From assembly GCF_030269485.1 (NCBI RefSeq), contig NZ_BSTL01000018.1:147260-211259 (forward strand): 64,000 nt of DNA. Reading direction: 5' to 3'. How positions within the stretch are numbered: position 1 is the first letter of the stretch; each line of letters starts with the position of its first letter. The position numbers and the translations under genes were made by a program. Under the pieces are notes generated by a model, which was not told the origin of the DNA, made no database searches, and saw only the letters and a program-made list of their open reading frames with translations. This document shows, piece after piece, positions 43,999 to 51,379 of this stretch. The stretch is from Actinoplanes sp. NBRC 103695. Lineage in GTDB: Bacteria > Actinomycetota > Actinomycetes > Mycobacteriales > Micromonosporaceae.

Positions 43999-44011
43999 TC
44001 GCCTACCACTG

Positions 44012-44230
44012 CTAGCCCTCGATCACCGCGATCAGGTCGCCCTCCTGGACCACGTCGCCCTCGTTGACGGCGAGCTTGGCCAGCGTGCCGTCCGACTCGG
44101 CCAGCACCGGGATCTCCATCTTCATGGACTCCAGGATCACCAGCGTGTCGCCCTCGCTGACCGAGTCGCCCGCGGCGGCCACGACCTTCCACACGTTGGC
44201 CACCATCTCGGCGCGGATCTCCTCAGCCAT
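44012..44230 (-). CDS. Biotin/lipoyl-binding carrier protein (72 aa)
   Basis: A 72-residue stand-alone biotinyl domain with the biotinylation motif ESMKMEIPV and the paired glycine turns of the fold. It is the counterpart of mycobacterial TB7.3 (Rv3221c), which lies at the same place in the pdtaS-sigH block. GGAG precedes ATG 44230. Which carboxylase it serves is not known. Confidence 0.93.
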   Translation of the reverse strand: MAEEIRAEMVANVWKVVAAAGDSVSEGDTLVILESMKMEIPVLAESDGTLAKLAVNEGDVVQEGDLIAVIEG

Positions 44231-44330
44231 GGCGATGCAACTCCTTCGTCGGCGATCGTCAGTCCGGAGTATCCCATCACGATCCGGGTGGGCGGGGCGA
44301 CTACCATCGTCGGGTCGAGAGGAGTCACCC

Positions 44331-44405
44331 ATGGCTAAGAAAGCTCGTAAGAAGAAGGCGCGCAAGAAGAGCAGCGCCAACCACGGCAAGCGTCCCAACA
44401 GCTAG
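44331..44405 (+). CDS. 50S ribosomal protein bL37 (24 aa)
   Basis: A 24-residue, strongly basic protein starting MAKKARKKKARKKSS and ending ANHGKRPNS. This matches the actinobacterial ribosomal protein bL37, found in mycobacterial ribosome structures, which has the same ANHGKRPN end. GGAG lies upstream and a perfect terminator follows. It is too short for usual gene finders. Confidence 0.9.
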   Translation: MAKKARKKKARKKSSANHGKRPNS

Positions 44406-44414
44406 ATACAGATC

Positions 44415-44441
44415 GAGCCCGGTCCGACTCGGACCGGGCTC
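44415..44441. terminator. Strong bidirectional terminator
   Basis: GAGCCCGGTCC and GGACCGGGCTC form a perfect 11-base stem with a five-base loop, followed by TTTCCTT on the plus strand. It ends the bL37 transcript and faces the convergent rsrA transcript. Confidence 0.9.
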
Positions 44442-44455
44442 TTTCCTTACCGGGC

Positions 44456-44713
44456 TCAGATCTCCTTGGAGACCTCGAGCAGCTTCGCGCGGAGGCGGGC
44501 CCGCAGCTCGGCCGGCGCGGTCTCCTCACCGCAGCAGCGGCCGACCAGCGCCTTCACCTCGTACTCGATGTCGTACTCGTGGAAGCAGTCGGTGCAGTCG
44601 TCCAGGTGCTGCTTGATCAGCGTCCGCCGGGTCTCGCTGCACTCCAGGTCGAGGTAGAGGTACACCTCGCCGAGGACGGCGCCGCAGTCGGCCTTCTTCT
44701 CCTCGTCGCCCAT
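44456..44713 (-). CDS. rsrA: Zinc-binding redox anti-sigma factor RsrA/RshA
   Basis: An 85-residue ZAS-family anti-sigma factor. Cys10, His36, Cys40 and Cys43 match the zinc/redox ligands of RsrA (Cys11, His37, Cys41, Cys44 in Streptomyces). On disulfide stress it releases zinc and SigR. ATG 44713 has AGGAGG ten bases upstream; GTG 44722 would leave no room for it. It overlaps no coding of sigR from this start and is in one operon with it. Confidence 0.94.
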   Translation of the reverse strand: MGDEEKKADCGAVLGEVYLYLDLECSETRRTLIKQHLDDCTDCFHEYDIEYEVKALVGRCCGEETAPAELRARLRAKLLEVSKEI

Positions 44714-44718
44714 CGCGG

Positions 44719-45318
44719 TCACGCCTCCTGGGGTTCCGTCGCGGTCCGGGTGATGCCCCGGTCCACGGCGTAGTTCTCCAACAGCCTGCGCAAGCTACGC
44801 CGACCACGGTGCAGGCGGGACATGACCGTGCCGATCGGCGTACCCATGATGTCGGCGATCTCCTTGTAGGAGAACCCCTCGACGTCGGCCAGGTAGACGG
44901 CGAGCCGGAAATCCTCCGGCAGCGACTGCAGAGCTTCCTTGATGTCGCTGTCCGGCAGGCGGTCGAGCGCCTCCGTCTCGGCCGAGCGCAGCCCCGCCGA
45001 CGTGTGCGACTCACTGGCGGCGAGCTGCCAGTCGGTGATCTCCTCGGTCGGCGCCTGCACGGGCTGCCGCTGCTTCTTCCGGTACGAGTTGATATACGTG
45101 TTCGTCAGGATGCGGTACAGCCAGGCCTTGAGGTTCGTACCCTCTTCGAACTGGTGGAATGCCGCATACGCCTTCAGGAACGTCTCCTGGACCAGATCCT
45201 CGGCGTCCGCCGGATTGCGGGTCATCCGCAGGCCGGCCGCGTAGAGCTGGTCGACGAACGGCAGCGCGTCCCGCTCGAAGCGGGCGCGGCGTTCGTCAGT
45301 ACGTTCTTTTTGGGCCAC
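44719..45318 (-). CDS. sigR: Thiol-oxidative-stress ECF sigma factor SigR/SigH
   Basis: A 199-residue ECF sigma factor from GTG 45318, which has AGAGG six bases upstream. Region 2 is NPADAEDLVQETFLKAYAAFHQF and region 4 is YLADVEGFSYKEIADIMGTPIGTVMSRLHRGR. It controls thioredoxin, mycothiol and related genes. The frame continues upstream without a stop to GTG 45507, where AGAGG stands seven bases ahead and a perfect SigR-type promoter lies upstream. This would give a 262-residue form like the inducible, unstable SigR' of Streptomyces coelicolor. Both forms are probably made. Confidence 0.95.
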   Translation of the reverse strand: MAQKERTDERRARFERDALPFVDQLYAAGLRMTRNPADAEDLVQETFLKAYAAFHQFEEGTNLKAWLYRILTNTYINSYRKKQRQPVQAPTEEITDWQLAASESHTSAGLRSAETEALDRLPDSDIKEALQSLPEDFRLAVYLADVEGFSYKEIADIMGTPIGTVMSRLHRGRRSLRRLLENYAVDRGITRTATEPQEA

Positions 45319-45546
45319 GCGTTCCTCTCCCCTCGACCGCTGCGCCGAGGATACGGCTAGTGCCCCAGGAAGCGACTCGAAACCCGCGGGTGTGCTGACG
45401 CTCACCGTCCGCTGCTCCGCGGCCGGCCACGCCGGGGACCTCAGAAGGTCTCGCACCCGGTTCACTTCCCGGCCGTCCCGATCGAGCTCAACCATTCCGG
45501 CTGGCACCCCATCACCTCTTCCGACGTAGGGTCGTCCGGGTGTTGT

Positions 45547-45572
45547 AACGGCAGGACACCGGCCGGCATTCC
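45547..45572 (-). promoter_or_regulatory. SigR-dependent autoregulatory promoter of sigR
   Basis: On the minus strand GGAAT (45572-45568) is separated by exactly 18 bases from GTT (45549-45547), which is the SigR/SigH consensus GGAAT-N18/19-GTT. It lies about 40 bases ahead of GTG 45507, so transcripts from it can encode the longer SigR' form. The -35 element touches the end of the upstream hydrolase gene. Confidence 0.88.
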
Positions 45573-45573
45573 G

Positions 45574-46182
45574 CTACCTTGCCCATCCCTTCCCGGTCAG
45601 CCACCGGAGCACGGCCTCGCCCGTTCCCGGCAGGCCTTTGCGCAGGTCATGGGTCGCTCCAGGCCGGACTGTGACCTCGATCAACCCCGATGCCACGGGT
45701 ACGCCGAACGGATCGCAGTCGCCGTTGACGACCAGGGTCGGCAGGTCCTCGGGCAGCTCATCCGCCCGTGACCGCTCGGGCTTGCCGGGCGGATGCAGCG
45801 GGAACGCCAGACAGAGGACGCCCGCCGCGCCCAGATCACCCGCCGTCCGGCAGGCGACCCGCGCCCCGCTCGATCGCCCGCCCACCACCAGCGGAAGTCC
45901 GTCGGCTATCTCGCGTACGCAATGGGTCCAGGCCTCGTCCAACTGACCGGCCGGCGCCGGCGCACGCCGCCCGGCCACCCGATAGGGCTGAGTGACCAGC
46001 GCGACCCGCACTCCTGCCGCGACCGCGACGTCGTGCACGCGGGTCAGATCGGGGGCGTGCACACCGCCCCCGGCGCCGTGGCCGAGGACCAGCATGCTGA
46101 CGGGCGGGCCGGCAGGGTCGGTGATCTCGACCTCCGCCGGCCCACGCGGCGTTTCTATCGTGAGGCTGCGCACAGCCCCCAT
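45574..46182 (-). CDS. Alpha/beta-hydrolase family protein (KANL3/Tex30 type)
   Basis: A 202-residue hydrolase-fold protein with LVLGHGAGGGVHAPDL near the N-terminus, the elbow GGRSSGARVA, an acid loop in LVVNGDCDPFG and a late histidine in GATHDL. It belongs to the small KANL3/Tex30-like or dienelactone-hydrolase-like group. It starts five bases behind the WhiB gene stop and ends two bases before the sigR promoter. Substrate unknown. Confidence 0.87.
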   Translation of the reverse strand: MGAVRSLTIETPRGPAEVEITDPAGPPVSMLVLGHGAGGGVHAPDLTRVHDVAVAAGVRVALVTQPYRVAGRRAPAPAGQLDEAWTHCVREIADGLPLVVGGRSSGARVACRTAGDLGAAGVLCLAFPLHPPGKPERSRADELPEDLPTLVVNGDCDPFGVPVASGLIEVTVRPGATHDLRKGLPGTGEAVLRWLTGKGWAR

Positions 46183-46186
46183 CCTG

Positions 46187-46582
46187 CTAGCTGTTCAGCG
46201 GAATCAGCGTCAGGAGCTTGCGATCCTCCTCATCCGGTCCGTCGTCGACCGGCTGGCCGTCGGGCTGGACGCGCTCGCGCCAGGCCACCAGCATCGCCCG
46301 GCGCTCGCGCGGCGTGGTGCCGCCCCAGACGCCATGGCAGTCGCCCACCTGCAGCGCCCATGCCAGGCATGGACCCTGCACATCGCAGGTGCCGCAGAGG
46401 GTGACTGCGCTCTCGGTCGGCTCGTTGGGAGCCGGGAAGAACGTTTCCGGATCGACGTTGCGGCAACTGCCGCGGATACGCCAGGCCTCATCGGCCCTGC
46501 GCTCCTCAATGGCCCCAAGCAGCCTCGGGTCGCTCCTCGCAATGGCGACCTCGTGCGGACGCGGCATACGTGCCCGTGTCAT
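46187..46582 (-). CDS. WhiB family transcription factor (131 aa)
   Basis: A WhiB protein with an N-terminal extension of about 35 residues and iron-sulfur cysteines Cys40, Cys63, Cys66 and Cys72 followed by GVWGGTTPRERR. The tail is acidic (DDGPDEEDRK) rather than an AT-hook, so it is not WhiB7. I cannot assign it to a numbered subgroup. ATG 46582 has GGGGAGG upstream. Two related imperfect palindromes lie in its control region. Confidence 0.9.
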   Translation of the reverse strand: MTRARMPRPHEVAIARSDPRLLGAIEERRADEAWRIRGSCRNVDPETFFPAPNEPTESAVTLCGTCDVQGPCLAWALQVGDCHGVWGGTTPRERRAMLVAWRERVQPDGQPVDDGPDEEDRKLLTLIPLNS

Positions 46583-46664
46583 CAGCCCACCTCCCCCGTG
46601 GGACCGGTTTAACTCGCGGTAACACCGTCCACCCCGTGCGAACGGCACCACAACCGGCACGGGT

Positions 46665-46717
46665 TTGTATCCCGAGACACAAGATCCAGGCAAGGGTTCG
46701 TGTCTATCTCGAAACAA
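46665..46717. promoter_or_regulatory. Two imperfect palindromes upstream of the WhiB gene
   Basis: TTGTATCCCGAGACACAA (46665-46682) matches its own complement at 14 of 18 positions. A related sequence, TTCGTGTCTATCTCGAAACAA, lies at 46697-46717. Both sit 80-135 bases upstream of the WhiB start in the 187-bp gap. Such paired sites suggest a dimeric repressor, which cannot be named. Confidence 0.4.
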
Positions 46718-46769
46718 ACTTCACAGTAAGCCGGGGCGACATATCGCGATCAATGCCGCGAATCGGGAG

Positions 46770-47447
46770 TCAGAAGAGTGTCGGGATTTTCGGTTCTTGC
46801 AGTTGGCGCTCAATCAATTGAGGGCCATTGTTCTGCACCTTCCCGACATCCGGCCCAACCGGGCGGATCTCAAGGAAACCGAGCTCGTCGGCACCCATCG
46901 GACTCACACTCGGGGAGTCCCCTTCGAGCCATTCCGCCCACCGGTCCGCAGGCAGGATCAACGGCATCCGATGGTGTACGCCGGCCAGCGCACCGACCGC
47001 GGCCGTGGTGATGATCGCGCTGGTCAGGACCTCGCCACGCCACATGCTCCACAGCCCCGCGAAGGCCAGCACCGACCCGTCCTCCGGGGTCATGTAGAAC
47101 GGCTGCTTCCGCTTTCCGTCCCGCACCCATTCGAACCAGCCGTCGGCCGGAACAAGACACCGCCGCCGCGCGAAGGACGGCGCGAAAGCAGGCGAGGTCG
47201 CCACCGTTTCCGCCCGAGCGTTGATCATGCGCGATCCGGCGCGCTGATCATCCGCCCAGGAGGGGACGAGTCCCCATTTTGCGCGATCCAGCACCCGGCC
47301 GGCATTCCGCTGCGAGACCCGCACCACAGGCACCGGATCGGTGGGCGCCACGTTCCAGCTCGGATCGAAGCCGTCGGTCACATCGTCGGCCTCGAAGAGC
47401 AGCGTGAGATCGGCGTCACTCCTCGCCGTCGCATACCGCCCGCACAT
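46770..47447 (-). CDS. SRAP/YedK-type abasic-site DNA-protein crosslinking protein
   Basis: A 225-residue SRAP protein. The catalytic Cys2 follows the start (MCGRYA) and crosslinks to abasic sites in single-stranded DNA. Other conserved parts are NVAPTDPVPVV, WGLVPSWADD, NARAET, RCLVPADGWFEW and HHRMPLIL. Only ATG 47447 exposes Cys2 after Met removal, so it is certain despite an open frame upstream to 47756. It is the counterpart of Rv3226c in the conserved block. Confidence 0.95.
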   Translation of the reverse strand: MCGRYATARSDADLTLLFEADDVTDGFDPSWNVAPTDPVPVVRVSQRNAGRVLDRAKWGLVPSWADDQRAGSRMINARAETVATSPAFAPSFARRRCLVPADGWFEWVRDGKRKQPFYMTPEDGSVLAFAGLWSMWRGEVLTSAIITTAAVGALAGVHHRMPLILPADRWAEWLEGDSPSVSPMGADELGFLEIRPVGPDVGKVQNNGPQLIERQLQEPKIPTLF

Positions 47448-47717
47448 GAGCTGGACAGTACGCCTGTGGCGACTCTCCGTGGGGGCACGACCTGGAGGGC
47501 GGGCGAGGCCGTCCTCACCCTTCCTCCGCCGAGGTTGGTGGTAGAGCAAGGCGCGCTCGGCTACCACTGTGAGCGCGGTCGGGCTCCTACTGCCGCGGAT
47601 CGTTCGGCCCGCCACAGCGCAGCCGCCCGGCGGGCCTGGCGCGCCCAGCGCACAACAGCCCACGGATCCGCCCGGCCCGCCAGGCCCGCCACAGCTCGGC
47701 CGCCGACAGAACGCCCG

Positions 47718-47783
47718 ACGTGCCCAGCCCAGCCGCCCACAAACCGCCCGACGCACCCAGCCCAGCCGCCCACAAACCGCCCG
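47718..47783. repeat. 33-bp direct repeat, two copies
   Basis: Copies at 47718-47750 and 47751-47783 share CCCAGCCCAGCCGCCCACAA and the following ACCGCCCG, with differences only near the start. A third copy begins at 47784 but decays. Confidence 0.85.
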
Positions 47784-47820
47784 ACGCGTCCAGCGACCAG
47801 GACCGCACTAGCCGCAGGCC

Positions 47821-47908
47821 GGTCGCGGGGTCGCGGGGTCGCGGGGTCGCGGGGTCGCGGGGTCGCGGGGTCGCGGGGTCGCGGGGTCGCGGGGTCGCGG
47901 GGTCGCGG
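47821..47908. repeat. Perfect 8-bp tandem repeat, 11 copies
   Basis: Eleven perfect copies of GGTCGCGG (88 bp). The perfection suggests recent slippage expansion or an unstable locus. It lies in the SRAP-aroA gap. Confidence 0.95.
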
Positions 47909-48201
47909 CCGATCCTGCCGCCGCGCCCGGCGACGCAGACGCGACACGGACGCAGACACAGACGCGACACGGACGCCGACGCCGACGCCGACGCCGCAAA
48001 ATCGCAGGTCGCGGCCGACTCTGCCGCCGCGCGGACGCGGCAAAAATCGCGGGTCGCGGCCACCGCCGCCGCCCCCGCCCTGTGGGTGGGCGGGAAACGT
48101 ACCGCGAGAGAGTGACCCTGGCCGCGTTATCCACAGGCCATCCGGTGTGATTCCCGACCAACGAGATTCAGATCGCCGCGCCGCGCCGCGTCCCCGGCAG
48201 A

Positions 48202-49488
48202 ATGGGCCGCGTGACGTCATGGACCGCACCGCACAGTGAAGGCCCGGTGACCGCCTCGGTGCGGCTTCCCGGCTCCAAGTCGATGACCGCCCGCGCGCTC
48301 GTTCTGAGCGCCCTAGCCGACGGGCCTTCCCGGATCGTGCGGCCGCTGCGGGCGAACGACACGACCAACATGGCCGCGAGCCTGACCGCGCTCGGTTCGG
48401 CCGTCGACACCGGCGACGACGAGGTGTGGACGGTCCGGCCGGGGCCGCTGCGGGGGCCGGCCACGATCGACGTGGGCCAGGCCGGGACCGTGATGCGCTT
48501 CGGGTCGCCGCTTGCCGCTCTGGCCGAGGGCACCGTGGTCGTCGACGGTGACCCGCAGGCCCGGCGGCGGCCGCTGCGGCCGATCGTGGACACCTTGCGG
48601 GCGCTGGGCGTCGATCTGGATGCCTCGGCGGCCGGTGGGCTGCCGTTGACGATCCGTGGGACGGGGCTGGTCGAGGGCGGCGAGGCGGTGATCGACGCGT
48701 CGGGGTCGAGTCAGTTCGTGTCGGGGCTGTTGTTGTCGGCGCCTCGGTTCACGAAGGGGCTTCGGCTTCGGCATGAGGGTCCGCCGGTCCCGTCGGCGCC
48801 GCATCTGCGGATGACCACGCACATGCTTCGGGCGGCCGGCGCCGTGGTCGACGAGAGTGTGTCCGATGTCTGGGTGGTGGAGCCGGGTCCGCTGCACGGC
48901 CACGAGTGGGTGATCGAGCCGGATCTGTCGGGGGCGGCGCCGTTCTTCGCGGCTGCGCTGGTCACCGGCGGCACTGTCACGGTGGCGGGGTGGCCGGCGG
49001 AGAGCTGGCAGCCGGTGGGGCGGCTGACCGAGCTGGTGGGCATGATCGGCGGCAGCGTGACCCTTGACGGGCGGGGGCTGACCGTTCGCGGAAGCGGCGG
49101 CGGCGAGTTGCACGGGTTCGACGCCGACCTGTCCGAGGTGGGTGAGCTGACGCCGGTGCTGGCGACGCTCGCCGCGCTGGCGGACGGGCCTTCGCGGCTG
49201 CGCGGGGTGGCGCACATCCGCACCCACGAGACGGACCGGGTGGCGGCGCTCGCCACCGAGCTGAGCAAGGCCGGCGCCGGGGTGGTCGAGCATCCGGACG
49301 GGCTGGACATCACGCCGGCGCCGCTGCGGCCGGTCACGTTCGCGACGTACGACGATCACCGGATGGCGCACGCGGCGGCGGTTCTCGGCCTCGCCGTGGA
49401 GGGCATCACCCTTGACGACGTAAGTTGTACGGCGAAGACGCTGCCGGAGTTCCCGGAACTGTGGACGAACCTGGCGAGGGCGAAATAG
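48202..49488 (+). CDS. aroA: 3-phosphoshikimate 1-carboxyvinyltransferase (EPSP synthase)
   Basis: Sixth step of the shikimate pathway, 428 residues. Active-site motifs are LPGSKSMTARAL, GQAGTVMRF, DGDPQARRRP, SGSSQFVSGLLL, THETDRVAAL and YDDHRMAHA. The usual asparagine of PGSKSMTNR is alanine here, as in some actinobacterial enzymes. ATG 48202 or GTG 48211 are both plausible starts. rsgA follows after nine bases. Confidence 0.94.
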   Translation: MGRVTSWTAPHSEGPVTASVRLPGSKSMTARALVLSALADGPSRIVRPLRANDTTNMAASLTALGSAVDTGDDEVWTVRPGPLRGPATIDVGQAGTVMRFGSPLAALAEGTVVVDGDPQARRRPLRPIVDTLRALGVDLDASAAGGLPLTIRGTGLVEGGEAVIDASGSSQFVSGLLLSAPRFTKGLRLRHEGPPVPSAPHLRMTTHMLRAAGAVVDESVSDVWVVEPGPLHGHEWVIEPDLSGAAPFFAAALVTGGTVTVAGWPAESWQPVGRLTELVGMIGGSVTLDGRGLTVRGSGGGELHGFDADLSEVGELTPVLATLAALADGPSRLRGVAHIRTHETDRVAALATELSKAGAGVVEHPDGLDITPAPLRPVTFATYDDHRMAHAAAVLGLAVEGITLDDVSCTAKTLPEFPELWTNLARAK

Positions 49489-49497
49489 GGCGGGAAG

Positions 49498-50538
49498 CTG
49501 AGTAAGCGGGAGTACGACGAGGACGACGTCCGGATCCGTCCGGGCCGGTCGTCGCGCCCGCGTACCCGGACGCGGCCGAAGCACGAGGACGCGGTGGACG
49601 CCCTGGTGATCACCGTGGACCGCGGCCGCTACGGCTGTGTGCCGGTGGATTCCGGGGACGACGAGATCGTGACCGCGATGCGGGCCCGCGAGCTGGGCCG
49701 CAAGTCGGTGGTGGTGGGCGACCGGGTGGCCCTGGTCGGTGACACGTCGGGCTCGGCGGGGGCGCTGGCCCGGATCGTCCGGATCTCCGGCCGCACGTCG
49801 GTGCTGCGCCGGACGGCGGACGACGACGACACCACGCCCGAGGGCCGGCTGGAGCGGGTGGTGGTGGCCAACGCCGACCAGCTGGTGATCGTGAGTGCGC
49901 TGGCCGACCCGCCGCCGCGGACCGGGTTCATCGACCGGTGCCTGGTGGCGGCCTACGACGCCGGCATCGAGCCGCTGCTGTGCCTGACCAAGGGGGACCT
50001 GGCGGGTCCGGAGCAGGTGCTGGGTTACTACGCCGAGCTGGATCTGCCGTACGTGCGGCTCCAGCCGGACAGTGACCTCGCCGATCTGCGTAATCGCCTG
50101 GCCGGGCGGATGTCGGTGATGGTCGGTCACTCGGGCGTCGGCAAGTCGACCCTGGTGAACCGTCTGGTCCCGGACGCCTTGCGCGCGGTCGGCGTGGTCA
50201 GTGCGATCGGCAAGGGCCGGCACACCTCGACGAGCGCTGTCGCCCTGCGCCTTCCTCGCTTGAAGGGCTCCAAGAAGCAGGATCCCGGCTGGATCATCGA
50301 CACGCCGGGCATCCGCAGCTTCGGCCTCGCGCACGTCAGCGCCGAGAGCCTCCTGCACGGCTTCCCCGACCTGGTCGAGGGCACCCTGGAGGACCAGCCC
50401 AACTGCGACCACACCGGAGCCGACTGCACGCTCCAGAAGTGGGTGGATGACGGAAACGCCGACCCGCGCAGGCTGGCGTCGTACCGCCGGTTGCTCGCAT
50501 CAAGGGCCGGAGACACCCAGGCGACGGAGATCAGCTAG
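49498..50538 (+). CDS. rsgA: Ribosome small-subunit-dependent GTPase A, probable CTG start
   Basis: Assembly GTPase of the 30S subunit, 346 residues. It has an OB-fold N-terminus, a circularly permuted GTPase (LCLTKGD before GHSGVGKSTLVN) and a zinc-binding end (CDHTGADC). The conserved actinobacterial N-terminus SKREYDEDDVRIRPGR-SSRPRT begins at CTG 49498. No ATG, GTG or TTG exists in frame between the aroA stop (49486-49488, same frame) and GTG 49594, which would remove that conserved part. So a CTG start with GGGCGGG upstream is most likely. Confidence 0.9.
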   Translation: MSKREYDEDDVRIRPGRSSRPRTRTRPKHEDAVDALVITVDRGRYGCVPVDSGDDEIVTAMRARELGRKSVVVGDRVALVGDTSGSAGALARIVRISGRTSVLRRTADDDDTTPEGRLERVVVANADQLVIVSALADPPPRTGFIDRCLVAAYDAGIEPLLCLTKGDLAGPEQVLGYYAELDLPYVRLQPDSDLADLRNRLAGRMSVMVGHSGVGKSTLVNRLVPDALRAVGVVSAIGKGRHTSTSAVALRLPRLKGSKKQDPGWIIDTPGIRSFGLAHVSAESLLHGFPDLVEGTLEDQPNCDHTGADCTLQKWVDDGNADPRRLASYRRLLASRAGDTQATEIS

Positions 50539-50548
50539 GTTGCCGGAC

Positions 50549-51349
50549 ATGGCCGGTTATGCGGACGATCTCGCGCTTGCCCACCTGCTCGCCGACACGG
50601 CCGACTCGATCTCGATGGCCCGCTTCCGGGCGCTGGATCTGAAGGTGGAGTCCAAGCCGGATCTGACCCCGGTCTCCGACGCGGACACCGCGGTGGAGAA
50701 GGCGATCCGGGCGACGCTGGCCCGGGCCCGGCCGCGGGACGGTGTGCTCGGCGAGGAGTACGGCATGTCGTCGCCGGCCAAGGGCACCCGGCACTGGGTG
50801 ATCGACCCGATCGACGGCACGAAGAACTTCGTCCGCGGCGTACCCATCTGGGGAACCTTGATCGCCCTGATGGACGGCGACGTGCCGGTTGCCGGGCTGG
50901 TTTCCGCCCCGGCGCTGGGCCGGCGCTGGTGGGGCGCGGTCGGTCACGGCGCGTGGGCGGGCAAGCACCAGCGTGCCGCGACCCGGATCTCGGTGTCGGC
51001 GGTGAACTCCATGGCCGACGCCAGCTTCTGTTACTCCAGTCTGACCGGCTGGGCGGAGAGCGGCCGGCTCGAGCCGATGCTGGACATCATCCTTCAGGTG
51101 TGGCGCAGCCGGGCGTACGGCGACTTCTACGGCTACATGCTGCTCGCCGAGGGCGCCGTGGACGCGATGGTCGAGCCGGAGTTGTCGCTGTGGGACGTGG
51201 CCGCGCTGATCCCGATCGTCACCGAGGCCGGCGGCACGTTCACCGATCTGGACGGCGTGGCCGGCCCGGGTGGCGGCAGCGCGATCGCCTCGAACGGTCT
51301 GCTGCACGACGAGTTGCTGAGACGTCTGACGGACCGGAAGGACGGCTGA
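50549..51349 (+). CDS. hisN: Histidinol-phosphatase (inositol monophosphatase fold)
   Basis: Removes phosphate from histidinol phosphate in histidine synthesis, 266 residues. The IMPase metal sites are GEEYGM, the WVIDPIDGTKNFVRGVP motif and LSLWDVAALIPIVTEAGG. The family also contains inositol-phosphate phosphatases, but the aroA-rsgA-hisN order is typical of actinobacterial HisN. ATG 50549 starts 11 bases after the rsgA stop. Confidence 0.92.
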   Translation: MAGYADDLALAHLLADTADSISMARFRALDLKVESKPDLTPVSDADTAVEKAIRATLARARPRDGVLGEEYGMSSPAKGTRHWVIDPIDGTKNFVRGVPIWGTLIALMDGDVPVAGLVSAPALGRRWWGAVGHGAWAGKHQRAATRISVSAVNSMADASFCYSSLTGWAESGRLEPMLDIILQVWRSRAYGDFYGYMLLAEGAVDAMVEPELSLWDVAALIPIVTEAGGTFTDLDGVAGPGGGSAIASNGLLHDELLRRLTDRKDG

Positions 51350-51379
51350 CCGCTACCCGGCTGGTCTATCCTCGCTCAG

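Larger units (their letters stand above)
47448..48201. other. Repeat-rich non-coding gap between SRAP gene and aroA
   Basis: 754 bp between divergent genes with no supported reading frame. It contains a 33-bp direct repeat, an 11-copy 8-bp repeat and further GACGC-type and GCGGC-rich low-complexity DNA to about 48090. The aroA promoter must lie in the last 100 bp or so, but I see no clear consensus. Confidence 0.7.

Noticed and set aside
47821..47908. CRISPR or coding repeat
   Set aside because: Perfect 8-bp units without spacers; the frames through it give only Gly/Arg/Val runs without a start context.
48313..50412. 699-codon open frame opposite aroA and rsgA
   Set aside because: No recognisable domain and overlaps two certain genes; explained by GC-rich third positions.
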